Shown: positions 1 through 6,586 of the stretch, one piece after another
Numbering within the stretch: position 1 is the stretch's first letter
Layout: each line of letters starts with the position of its first letter
From: UBA10649 sp963749905
GTDB lineage: Bacteria > Actinomycetota > Actinomycetes > S36-B12
DNA length: 64,000 nucleotides
NCBI GenBank assembly: GCA_963749905.1
Contig: CAVVOF010000002.1
Span: 372,001-436,000, forward strand
Reading direction: 5' to 3'
Notes under the pieces: model-generated
The model's database searches: none
What the model saw: the letters and a program-made list of their open reading frames with translations, nothing else
Told to the model about the DNA's origin: nothing
Position numbers and translations under genes: made by a program

Positions 1-1128
1 CGTCCAGCCCTGGGCCTCGAGCTCCTTGACCTGCTCGACCACCCGGGAGACGACCTCGGGCTGGCCGGTCAGGTCGTGTCCCAGCTCGGCGCCCTTCAGC
101 TCGATCGAGGCACGGCCCGCCATCTCGGTCACCAGCACGTTCTGCACGTTGCCCACGACCGCGGGGTCGATGTGGTTGTAGAGCTCGGCGTTGATCTTGA
201 GCGCACTCGCGTGCAGGCCCGCCTTGTGCGCGAACGAGGCCCAGCCGGCGTAGGGCTGGTGCGTGTTCGGGGCGATGTTGGCGATCTCGGCGATCGCGTG
301 CGAGACGTGCACGGTCTCGGCGAGCGCGCCGTCGGGCAGGCAGTCGATCCCCAGCTTGAGCTGGAGGTTGGGCACCACGACGAACAGGTCGGCGTTGCCG
401 GTGCGCTCGCCGTAGCCGTTCGCCGTGCACTGCACGTGCGTGACGCCGGCCTCCACGGCCGTGACCGAGTTGGCGATCGCGCAGCCGGTGTCGTCCTGGC
501 AGTGGATGCCCAGGCGCACGCCGGAACGCTCCTTCACGTCCTGGACGATCTCGTACATGCCCATCGGCAGCATGCCGCCGTTGGTGTCGCACAGGACGCC
601 GACCGAGGCACCCGCCTCGAACGCGGCCACCAGCAGTCGCACGCCGTAGTCGCTGTCGTGCTTGTAGCCGTCGAAGAAGTGCTCGAGGTCCAGGAACACG
701 CGGCGACCGGCGTCGGTCAGGAAGCGCACGGTGTCCTGGACCATGGCCACGTTCTCGTCGAGGGTGGTGCGCAGGGCCTCCGTCACGTGCCGCACGTCGG
801 ACTTGGCGACCAGGGTGACGACCGGCGCCTGCGAGTCGAGCAGCGCCCGCACCTGCAGGTCGTCCTCGACGCGGACCCCGGCCTTGCGCGTCGCCCCGAA
901 GGCGACCAGCTCCGCGTTGGACAGCGTCAGCTCGGCCTGCGCGCGCTGGAAGAACTCGGTGTCCTTGGGCATGGCGCCGGGCCAGCCGCCCTCGATGAAC
1001 CCGACTCCGTACTGGTCCAGCAGTCGCGCGACCGCGAGCTTGTCGTTGACGGAGTAGGAGATGCCTTCACGCTGGGCCCCATCCCGCAGGGTGGTGTCAT
1101 AGACGTGGAAGTCGTCGGGGCGGGGCAT
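1..1128 (-). CDS. cimA: (R)-citramalate synthase, 3' end cut by window
   Basis: Condenses pyruvate and acetyl-CoA to citramalate, the first step of the threonine-independent route to isoleucine. The protein begins MPRPDDFHVYDTTLRDGAQR, where the DTTLRDG motif carries the catalytic Arg and a metal-binding Asp of the DRE-TIM (IPMS/HMG-CoA lyase) family. A GIHCQDDTGCA segment supplies the metal-binding His-containing strand, followed by NGYGERTGN, both family hallmarks. 376 codons are visible and the reading frame runs off the left edge, so the C-terminal regulatory domain is incomplete. It lies downstream of ilvE on the same strand, separated by an Ile-codon attenuator. It could be called a 2-isopropylmalate-synthase-like protein, but the sequence resembles the CimA branch more than LeuA, and a clear leuA is present at 4.0 kb. 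Start chosen at the ATG of MPRPDD; the neighbouring ATG at 1133 is out of frame. Confidence 0.9.
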   Translation of the reverse strand, partial: MPRPDDFHVYDTTLRDGAQREGISYSVNDKLAVARLLDQYGVGFIEGGWPGAMPKDTEFFQRAQAELTLSNAELVAFGATRKAGVRVEDDLQVRALLDSQAPVVTLVAKSDVRHVTEALRTTLDENVAMVQDTVRFLTDAGRRVFLDLEHFFDGYKHDSDYGVRLLVAAFEAGASVGVLCDTNGGMLPMGMYEIVQDVKERSGVRLGIHCQDDTGCAIANSVTAVEAGVTHVQCTANGYGERTGNADLFVVVPNLQLKLGIDCLPDGALAETVHVSHAIAEIANIAPNTHQPYAGWASFAHKAGLHASALKINAELYNHIDPAVVGNVQNVLVTEMAGRASIELKGAELGHDLTGQPEVVSRVVEQVKELEAQGWT

Positions 1129-1165
1129 GACATGTCCTTCGGCTCGAGCGCTGAGATCCGCCAAC

Positions 1166-1194
1166 GAAAAAGCCCCCCGCGGGTGCGAAGGGCT
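1166..1194 (-). terminator. Attenuator terminator of the cimA leader
   Basis: On the minus strand AGCCC and GGGCT arms with a GC-rich inner part (CCCGCGGG) are followed by TTTTT, the form of an intrinsic terminator. It sits between the leader peptide and cimA and follows a separate strong hairpin at 1195-1219. Together these make an attenuation arrangement. Confidence 0.75.
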
Positions 1195-1219
1195 GCGCGT
1201 CGACGGAGAGTCGACGCGC
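1195..1219 (-). promoter_or_regulatory. Pause/antiterminator hairpin of the cimA leader
   Basis: A perfect 10-base inverted repeat (GCGCGTCGAC / GTCGACGCGC) with a 5-base loop. It starts at the stop codon of the leader peptide. A ribosome stalled on the Ile codons would change whether this stem forms, which is the usual attenuation logic (inference). Confidence 0.65.
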
Positions 1220-1248
1220 TAGTTAATGATGATGCTGGTGCGGTGCAC
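1219..1248 (-). CDS. cimA leader peptide, Ile-rich
   Basis: A tiny frame, GTG CAC CGC ACC AGC, then ATC ATC ATT AAC TAG, encodes V(M)HRTSIIIN with three consecutive isoleucine codons just before the stop. The GTG lies 6 bases after CAGGAT (1260-1255), so the mRNA may be leaderless. An in-frame ATG at 1266 would give a 15-residue version beginning MWQDGN. No protein function is expected: the peptide should sense charged tRNA-Ile and control cimA, whose product feeds isoleucine synthesis. The arrangement with hairpin and terminator is seen directly; the regulatory role is inferred. Confidence 0.8.
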   Translation of the reverse strand: MHRTSIIIN

Positions 1249-1282
1249 GTTCCCATCCTGCCACATACCGCCCGGACCCCCC

Positions 1283-1342
1283 ATGCTGCGTCACTCGTGG
1301 CTGGTCCGCGCCCGATTTGTCCAGCCACGAGTGCCGCAGCAT
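1283..1342. repeat. Long palindrome, family A copy 1
   Basis: Arms of 22 bases (1283-1304 and 1321-1342) are complementary except at one position, around a 16-base loop. A second, more perfect copy lies at 40451-40520 with the same loop length. It follows the ilvE stop by nine bases, so it may end leuB-ilvE transcription before the cimA leader. Confidence 0.85.
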
Positions 1343-1351
1343 CGGAGGTTG

Positions 1352-2473
1352 TCAGCAGATGGTGTGCAGCCAGCCGTGCTCGTCCGGGGCGACACCCGTC
1401 TGGATGTCCAGCAGCGCCTGCCGCAGTCGGAGCGTCACCGGTCCGGTGGCGCCGCCGGCCACCTGCCACTGCCCGGACGTGCGGCTCTTGACCTCACCGA
1501 CAGGCGTGATCACGGCCGCGGTGCCACAGGCGAACACCTCGGTGATGTCGCCGGACGCGCAGCCCTCCCGCCAGTCGTCCACGGTGATCTGGCCCTCGTC
1601 GGCGCGGATGCCCAGCGACTCCGCAACCGTCAGCAGCGACTCGCGGGTGATCCCCGGCAGCAGTGAGCCGGTCAGCCGCGGCGTGACCAGTCGCGCCGAG
1701 TCGCCGGACCCGTAGACGAAGTAGAGGTTCATGCCGCCCATCTCCTCGATGAAGCGACGCTCGACGGCGTCCAGCCACACGACCTGGTCGCAGCCGTGCT
1801 GGGCGGCCTCGGCCTGGGCGACGAGGGAGGCCGCGTAGTTGCCCGCGCACTTCGCCTCCCCGGTCCCCCCGGGAGCCGCGCGGACGTAGTCATCGGACAG
1901 CCACACGGACACGGGCTTGACTCCCCGGGGGAAGTAGGCGCCGGCCGGCGAGGCGATGAGCAGGTACTCGTAGCGATTGGCCGGCCGCACGCCGAGGCCG
2001 ATCTCGGTGCCGAGCATGAACGGCCGCAGGTAGAGGGACTTCTCCTGACCCGCGGGCACCCACTCCTGGTCCTGCCGCACGAGGGCCTCGATCGACCCGA
2101 GGAACAGCTCCCACGGCAGCTCGGCCATCGCCAGCCGCCGCGCCGAGGCGGCGAACCGGGCCGCGTTCTTGAGCGGACGGAAGGTCCGGACGCTGCCGTC
2201 GGCATGACGGTAGGCCTTGAGGCCCTCGAAGATGGCCTGGCCGTAGTGCAGGAAGTTGGTGGCCGGATCGAGGGTCAAGGGCGCGTACGCCTCGAGCCGG
2301 GCGTCGTGCCAGCCCGCACCCTCCGTCCACGTCGCGCGGACCATGTGGTCGGTGTAGAACCGGCCGAACCCGGGATCCGCGAGGATCTCCTGCCGGCGCT
2401 CGGGCAGCGTCGGATGATCGCTCGGCGAGATCTCGATCGGCCACAGGGCGGTGCCCGTCTCGGTCGTGCTCAT
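1352..2473 (-). CDS. ilvE: Branched-chain amino acid aminotransferase
   Basis: PLP enzyme that transaminates the 2-oxo acids of Leu, Ile and Val with glutamate. At 373 residues it has the usual length of actinobacterial IlvE. The N-terminal half carries the family motif FEGLKAYR (about 83-89). The segment GTGEAKCAGNYAAS holds the PLP lysine (about K208), and the second half carries RFIEEMGGMNLYFVYG and the TITRESLL-like segment ITRESLLTVAE. It lies 9 bases downstream of leuB on the same strand, so the two are probably cotranscribed. A long palindrome follows its stop codon. Confidence 0.95.
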   Translation of the reverse strand: MSTTETGTALWPIEISPSDHPTLPERRQEILADPGFGRFYTDHMVRATWTEGAGWHDARLEAYAPLTLDPATNFLHYGQAIFEGLKAYRHADGSVRTFRPLKNAARFAASARRLAMAELPWELFLGSIEALVRQDQEWVPAGQEKSLYLRPFMLGTEIGLGVRPANRYEYLLIASPAGAYFPRGVKPVSVWLSDDYVRAAPGGTGEAKCAGNYAASLVAQAEAAQHGCDQVVWLDAVERRFIEEMGGMNLYFVYGSGDSARLVTPRLTGSLLPGITRESLLTVAESLGIRADEGQITVDDWREGCASGDITEVFACGTAAVITPVGEVKSRTSGQWQVAGGATGPVTLRLRQALLDIQTGVAPDEHGWLHTIC

Positions 2474-2482
2474 GACGTGAAC

Positions 2483-3544
2483 CTACCCCTTCGCCGCGGC
2501 CACGGCGGCTGCCGCGAGGGCGTCGCCGATCTCGGACGTGCTGCGCACCGACGACCCTCGGGACGCCAGATCCGCGGAAACCGCCTCCTCCACCCAGCCG
2601 GCCGCGTCACCCTCGCCCACGTGGTCGAGCAGCATCGCCAGGGACATGACGGTCGCCGTCGGGTCCGCCTTGCCCTGCCCCGCGATGTCCGGTGCGGAGC
2701 CGTGCACCGGCTCGAACATGCTCGGGTTGGTGCGGCTGGGGTCGATGTTGCCGCTCGCGGCGAGCCCGATGCCGCCCCCGATCGCCGCGCCGATGTCGGT
2801 GAGGATGTCGCCGAACAGGTTGTCGGTGACGATCACGTCGAACCGCTCGGGCTGCGTGAGGAAGAACATCGAGGCGGCATCGACATGGCAGTAGTCCGTC
2901 TCCACCTCGGGGTACTCGGCCGCGACCCGGTCGAACGCCTCCTGCCAGGTCTTGCCTGCGTGCACGAGGACATTCGTCTTGTGCACCAGGGTGACCTTCC
3001 GGTTCCGCTTCATGGCGCGCTCGAAAGCGTCCCTGATGATGCGCTCAGCGCCGAAGGCCGTGTTGATGCTGACCTCGGTGGAGACCTCGTGCGGCGTGCC
3101 CTTGCGCAGCGTGCCGCCGGCACCCACGTACGGCCCCTCGGTGCCCTCGCGGCAGACGACGAAGTCGATGTCCTCGGGCCCCTTGCCTGCCAGCGGACCG
3201 CTGGTGACGCCCGGGTACAGCTTCACCGGACGCAGGTTGACGTGGTGATCCATCACGAATCGCAGGGGCAGCAGGACGCCTCGCTCGAGGATGCCGGGCG
3301 CCACGGACGGATCACCGATGGCGCCGAGCAGGATGGCGTCGTACCCCCGGAGCTCCTCGACGACCGAGTCCGGCAGCAGCTCCCCTGTGGCGTTGTAGCG
3401 GCGCGCGCCGAGGTCGTACTCGGTGGACGTCACCTCGAGGTCGGCCTCCGGCGCGATGGCGGCGAGCACCTTCATGGCCTCGGCGACCACCTCGGTGCCG
3501 ATGCCGTCACCGGGGATGAGGGCGATGTTCAGGGTTCGTGGCAT
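2483..3544 (-). CDS. leuB: 3-isopropylmalate dehydrogenase
   Basis: NAD-dependent oxidative decarboxylation of 3-isopropylmalate in leucine synthesis. The 353-residue product starts MPRTLNIALIPGDGIGTEVV. It shows the decarboxylating dehydrogenase signature: LLPLRFVMDHHVNLRP (substrate Arg residues), VHKTNVL (catalytic Lys), the acidic metal site in TDNLFGDILTDIGAA, and the NAD-binding HGSAPDIAGQG. The frame stays open upstream, but that extension is not protein-like. The ATG chosen lies 7 bases after a TACCCT hexamer, giving a leaderless mRNA. Closely spaced to ilvE downstream. Confidence 0.96.
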   Translation of the reverse strand: MPRTLNIALIPGDGIGTEVVAEAMKVLAAIAPEADLEVTSTEYDLGARRYNATGELLPDSVVEELRGYDAILLGAIGDPSVAPGILERGVLLPLRFVMDHHVNLRPVKLYPGVTSGPLAGKGPEDIDFVVCREGTEGPYVGAGGTLRKGTPHEVSTEVSINTAFGAERIIRDAFERAMKRNRKVTLVHKTNVLVHAGKTWQEAFDRVAAEYPEVETDYCHVDAASMFFLTQPERFDVIVTDNLFGDILTDIGAAIGGGIGLAASGNIDPSRTNPSMFEPVHGSAPDIAGQGKADPTATVMSLAMLLDHVGEGDAAGWVEEAVSADLASRGSSVRSTSEIGDALAAAAVAAAKG

Positions 3545-3557
3545 GCACGGAAGGGTA
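3545..3557 (-). promoter_or_regulatory. Leaderless -10 element of leuB
   Basis: TACCCT (3557-3552) followed by 7 bases and the leuB ATG. The spacing predicts transcription starting at or next to the start codon. It also supports the internal start over a longer frame. No convincing -35 was seen. Confidence 0.5.
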
Positions 3558-3615
3558 GTGACCGCCGGGTGGACACGAGAACGGGCATCAGCGATCGTGG
3601 ACACGGAGGTGCGAC

Positions 3616-3870
3616 ATGGCCAAGAAGAAGTGGAGCGATCTCTCCGACGGCGAGAAGACGGCGATCCTCGTGGCGGCGTCCATCCAGTTGTCCCTGGCGG
3701 CGACCGCATGGGTCGACCTGGCCCGCCGGCCCGCAGAGCAGGTGCGGGGGTCGAAGGGGGCGTGGGCACTCGCGATCGCGGTGAACTTCGTGGGCCCGAT
3801 CAGCTACTTCGCGTTCGGCAGGCGCAAGGAGGTGCCGGATTCCCCCACGCCGGAGCCCCTGCTACCCTGA
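3616..3870 (+). CDS. Small membrane protein, PLDc_N-like
   Basis: 84 residues with two hydrophobic segments (about 16-34 and 51-66). The ending VNFVGPISYFAFGRRKE resembles the PLDc_N family, in which a GP(I/L)xYxxxGRR motif follows the second helix. It is preceded by GGAGG at good distance from the ATG. It faces away from leuB, and its stop overlaps the -10-like TACCCT of the leuA leader. No enzymatic domain is attached. A role at the membrane is likely, but nothing more specific can be said. Confidence 0.75.
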   Translation: MAKKKWSDLSDGEKTAILVAASIQLSLAATAWVDLARRPAEQVRGSKGAWALAIAVNFVGPISYFAFGRRKEVPDSPTPEPLLP

Positions 3871-3877
3871 CGCCATC

Positions 3878-3919
3878 ATGACGACAGCGCTGCTCCTTCG
3901 CTGCCGCGACGAGGCCTAG
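3878..3919 (+). CDS. leuA leader peptide
   Basis: A 13-residue frame, MTTALLLRCRDEA, with three consecutive leucine codons (CTG CTC CTT) followed by arginine, cysteine and acidic residues. ATG lies 9 bases after TACCCT (3863-3868). It matches the kind of leader known upstream of actinobacterial leuA genes. Its 3' codons (CCGCGACGAGG) form one arm of a hairpin, so translation of the peptide must interfere with RNA folding. Confidence 0.85.
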   Translation: MTTALLLRCRDEA

Positions 3920-3959
3920 TCCACCGGCCTCCTCGTCGCGGGATTCGTCGTTCGCCGGT
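3904..3959 (+). promoter_or_regulatory. leuA leader RNA, possible pseudoknot
   Basis: CCGCGACGAGG (3904-3914, inside the leader peptide) pairs perfectly with CCTCGTCGCGG (3931-3941). The loop contains ACCGGC (3923-3928), which can pair with GCCGGT (3954-3959) downstream, the geometry of an H-type pseudoknot. No T-run terminator follows. Control may therefore act on translation or through the pseudoknot rather than by a simple terminator. Pairings are seen in the sequence; the mechanism is inferred. Confidence 0.6.
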
Positions 3960-4001
3960 AACCAGCCCATCGGCCAACGAGTCAGAACCCCAGGAGCCCA
4001 G

Positions 4002-5762
4002 ATGCCCACGAACTTCGATCGCACCGTGCCCTATCAGGTGCGCAACGCCCAGCGCGCTACGCAGATGCCGTACCAGCGCTACCACCCCTTCGTCCCCGTC
4101 GCCCTGACCGACCGCACCTGGCCGGACAAGGTCATCACCGACACGCCCCGCTGGTGCGCCGTCGACCTGCGCGACGGCAACCAGGCGCTCATCGACCCGA
4201 TGACGCCCCAGCGCAAGCTGCGGATGTTCAACCTGCTCGTCGAGATGGGCTACAAGGAGATCGAGGTCGGCTTCCCCTCCGCCTCGCAGACCGACTTCGA
4301 CTTCGTCCGGATGCTCATCGACGACGACCTGATCCCCGACGACGTGGTCGTCCAGGTGCTCACCCAGTCGCGCGAGCACCTGATCGAGCGCACCTTCGAC
4401 TCCATCCGCGGTGCCAAGCAGGCGATCGTGCACCTCTACAACTCCACCTCCACGCTGCAGCGGCGAGTGGTGTTCGGGCTCGACAAGGACGGCATCAAGG
4501 ACATCGCCGTCCACGGCGCGCAGCTGTGCCAGAAGTACGCGGACGAGATCGCCGACGAGACCGACGTGTTCTTCGAGTACTCCCCCGAGTCCTACACCGG
4601 CACCGAGCTGGAGTTCGCCCTCGAGGTCTGCAACGCCGTCACCGACGTGTGGCAGCCGACCCCCGAGCGCAAGGTGATCCTCAACCTGCCCGCGACCGTC
4701 GAGATGGCCACGCCCAACGTCTACGCCGACTCCATCGAGTGGATGCACCGCAACCTGGCCCGCCGCGACTCCGTCGTGCTGTCCCTGCACCCGCACAACG
4801 ATCGCGGCACCGCGGTCGCGGCGGCCGAGCTCGGGTACATGGCCGGCGCCGACCGCATCGAGGGCTGCCTGTTCGGCAACGGCGAGCGCACCGGCAACGT
4901 CTGCCTGGTCACGCTCGGCATGAACCTGTTCAGCCAGGGCATCGATCCGCAGATCGACTTCGGCGACATCGACGAGATCCGTCGCACCGTGGAGTACTGC
5001 AACCAGATCCCGGTCCACGAGCGGCACCCGTATGGCGGCGACCTCGTCTACACCGCCTTCTCGGGCTCGCACCAGGACGCCATCAACAAGGGTCTGACGA
5101 TGATGCAGGTGGACGCCGACGCGGCCGGCGTGCCCGTCGACGACTTCCGGTGGGAGGTCCCCTACCTGCCGATCGACCCGCAGGACGTGGGCCGCACCTA
5201 CGAGGCGGTCATCCGCGTCAACTCGCAGTCGGGCAAGGGCGGCGTCGCGTACATCATGCGCACGGAGCACAAGCTCGACCTGCCCCGTCGGCTCCAGATC
5301 GAGTTCTCCCAGGTCGTCCAGCACGTGACGGACGACGAGGGCGGCGAGGTCACCCCCGACGAGATGTGGTCGGTCTTCTCCGGCGAGTACCTGCCCGACC
5401 CGACCGCGCCCTGGGGCCGGTTCCGGCTGGTCGGGGTGAAGCAGGACTCCGAGGTCGACGGCGAGACGGAGATCGACGTCATCCTCAACGACGGCGGCGT
5501 CGAGTTCCAGCTCGGCGGCCACGGCAACGGGCCGGTCGCCGCCTTCTGCGACGCCCTCGCGACCCACGGCGTCGACGTGCGGGTCCTCGACTACGTCGAG
5601 CACGCCATGTCCTCCGGTGGCGACGCCAAGGCGGCCTCGTACGTCGAGTGCGCGGTCGGCAGCAAGGTCCTGTGGGGCGTGGGCATCGACCCGTCCATCA
5701 CGACGTCGTCCCTCAAGGCCATCATCAGCGCCGTGAACCGGGCGGTCCGTGAGGCTGCCTGA
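4002..5762 (+). CDS. leuA: 2-isopropylmalate synthase
   Basis: Condenses 2-oxoisovalerate with acetyl-CoA, the first committed step of leucine synthesis. The 586-residue length and the extended N terminus are those of the M. tuberculosis-type LeuA. The catalytic barrel shows VDLRDGNQALIDPM (catalytic Arg, metal Asp), HPHNDRGTAVAAAELG (metal His pair) and GNGERTGNVCLV. The last 150 or so residues form the leucine-sensing regulatory domain, including GGVEFQLGGHGNGPVAAFCD. AGGAG precedes the ATG. The leader peptide and structured RNA upstream indicate leucine-dependent control in addition to allosteric feedback. Its end overlaps the next gene by 14 bases. Confidence 0.96.
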   Translation: MPTNFDRTVPYQVRNAQRATQMPYQRYHPFVPVALTDRTWPDKVITDTPRWCAVDLRDGNQALIDPMTPQRKLRMFNLLVEMGYKEIEVGFPSASQTDFDFVRMLIDDDLIPDDVVVQVLTQSREHLIERTFDSIRGAKQAIVHLYNSTSTLQRRVVFGLDKDGIKDIAVHGAQLCQKYADEIADETDVFFEYSPESYTGTELEFALEVCNAVTDVWQPTPERKVILNLPATVEMATPNVYADSIEWMHRNLARRDSVVLSLHPHNDRGTAVAAAELGYMAGADRIEGCLFGNGERTGNVCLVTLGMNLFSQGIDPQIDFGDIDEIRRTVEYCNQIPVHERHPYGGDLVYTAFSGSHQDAINKGLTMMQVDADAAGVPVDDFRWEVPYLPIDPQDVGRTYEAVIRVNSQSGKGGVAYIMRTEHKLDLPRRLQIEFSQVVQHVTDDEGGEVTPDEMWSVFSGEYLPDPTAPWGRFRLVGVKQDSEVDGETEIDVILNDGGVEFQLGGHGNGPVAAFCDALATHGVDVRVLDYVEHAMSSGGDAKAASYVECAVGSKVLWGVGIDPSITTSSLKAIISAVNRAVREAA

Positions 5763-6522
5763 GCTCACCAACTTCCGGGACGCAGGGGGCATCGGCTCCC
5801 TGCGTCCCGGACTGGTGTTCCGGTCGGCCGAGCTCTCCCGGCTGAGCGACGCGGACGGGCAGGCCCTGCTGGATCTCGGGGTGACCGACGTCTTCGACCT
5901 GCGCACGTGGGAGGAGATCGAGCACCGCCCGGACCGGCTGCCGGCGGGCATCCGACTCGTCGTCGAGGACGTGCTCGCCGACCGGCCGCACAGCGGCGCC
6001 GCCGAGGTGGCGTCGCTCGTGAACCAGTACGCCGAGCAGGCCGGCACCGAGACGATCAACGCCGCCATCGGCAACGGTCAGGCGGCACAGCACATGCATG
6101 ACACCTACCTGCACCTCGTGACGCTGCCGTCCGCCGATGCCGGCTATCGGTCCCTGTTCACTGAACTGGCGCACGGGCAGGGGGGCGCGGTGATCCACTG
6201 CACGGCGGGCAAGGACCGCACCGGCTGGGCGCTGGCGGTGCTGCAGCTGCTCGGTGGGGCGACGCGCGAGGAGGTCGTGGCCGACTACCTCGGCAGCAAC
6301 GAGCCGATGCGCCTCGCCTACGGGCCGATGCTCGACGGGTTCGCTGCGGACGGCGGGGACGCCGACGCGCTCGAACACATGATGCTGGTCTTCCCCGAGT
6401 ACCTGGAGACGGCGCTGGAGTATGTCGACCGTGTGTACGGAGGCGTGGAGGGCTACCTGCAGCGTGGGCTGGGCCTGTCCGACGACGACATGGCCGCGCT
6501 GCGCACCCGCCTCCTTCGTTGA
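5749..6522 (+). CDS. Tyrosine-protein phosphatase (Tyr_phosphatase3 family)
   Basis: 257 residues. The N terminus LPELTNFRDAGGI and the P-loop HCTAGKDRTGWA (C-x5-R, about 150) are typical of the bacterial PtpB-like dual-specificity phosphatases. An acidic residue for acid catalysis probably lies near the N-terminal FRDAGG segment (family knowledge). The gene overlaps the end of leuA by 14 bases, so translation may be coupled, though a functional link to leucine synthesis is not evident. Its TGA falls inside a 23-base perfect palindrome. Substrate unknown: phosphotyrosine or phosphoinositides are both known for the family. Confidence 0.85.
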   Translation: MRLPELTNFRDAGGIGSLRPGLVFRSAELSRLSDADGQALLDLGVTDVFDLRTWEEIEHRPDRLPAGIRLVVEDVLADRPHSGAAEVASLVNQYAEQAGTETINAAIGNGQAAQHMHDTYLHLVTLPSADAGYRSLFTELAHGQGGAVIHCTAGKDRTGWALAVLQLLGGATREEVVADYLGSNEPMRLAYGPMLDGFAADGGDADALEHMMLVFPEYLETALEYVDRVYGGVEGYLQRGLGLSDDDMAALRTRLLR

Positions 6523-6583
6523 GTGCGGAGTTGTTGCGGTCCTTGACCCCGACAAGCCGACAACAACTCCGCACTCAACGAAG
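6514..6583. repeat. Long palindrome, family B copy 1
   Basis: Perfect 23-base arms (6514-6536 and 6561-6583) around a 24-base centre that can itself pair (CGG/CCG and CTTG/CAAG). It lies between two convergent genes and contains the stop codon of the phosphatase gene. The right arm is identical to 59777-59799 in copy 2. Confidence 0.9.
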
Positions 6584-6586
6584 ATG

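Noticed and set aside
1283..1342. CRISPR-type repeats
   Set aside because: Each palindrome family has only two copies tens of kilobases apart. There are no spacers and no cas genes.
3904..3941. tRNA-like fold in the leuA leader
   Set aside because: The stem belongs to the leader hairpin; no cloverleaf, anticodon arm or CCA end. I found no tRNA in the window.
3876..6074. Long minus-strand frame of about 730 codons across leuA
   Set aside because: Pure antisense shadow of leuA. The protein is Arg/Gly/Val-rich without any motif, while leuA has all its catalytic motifs.
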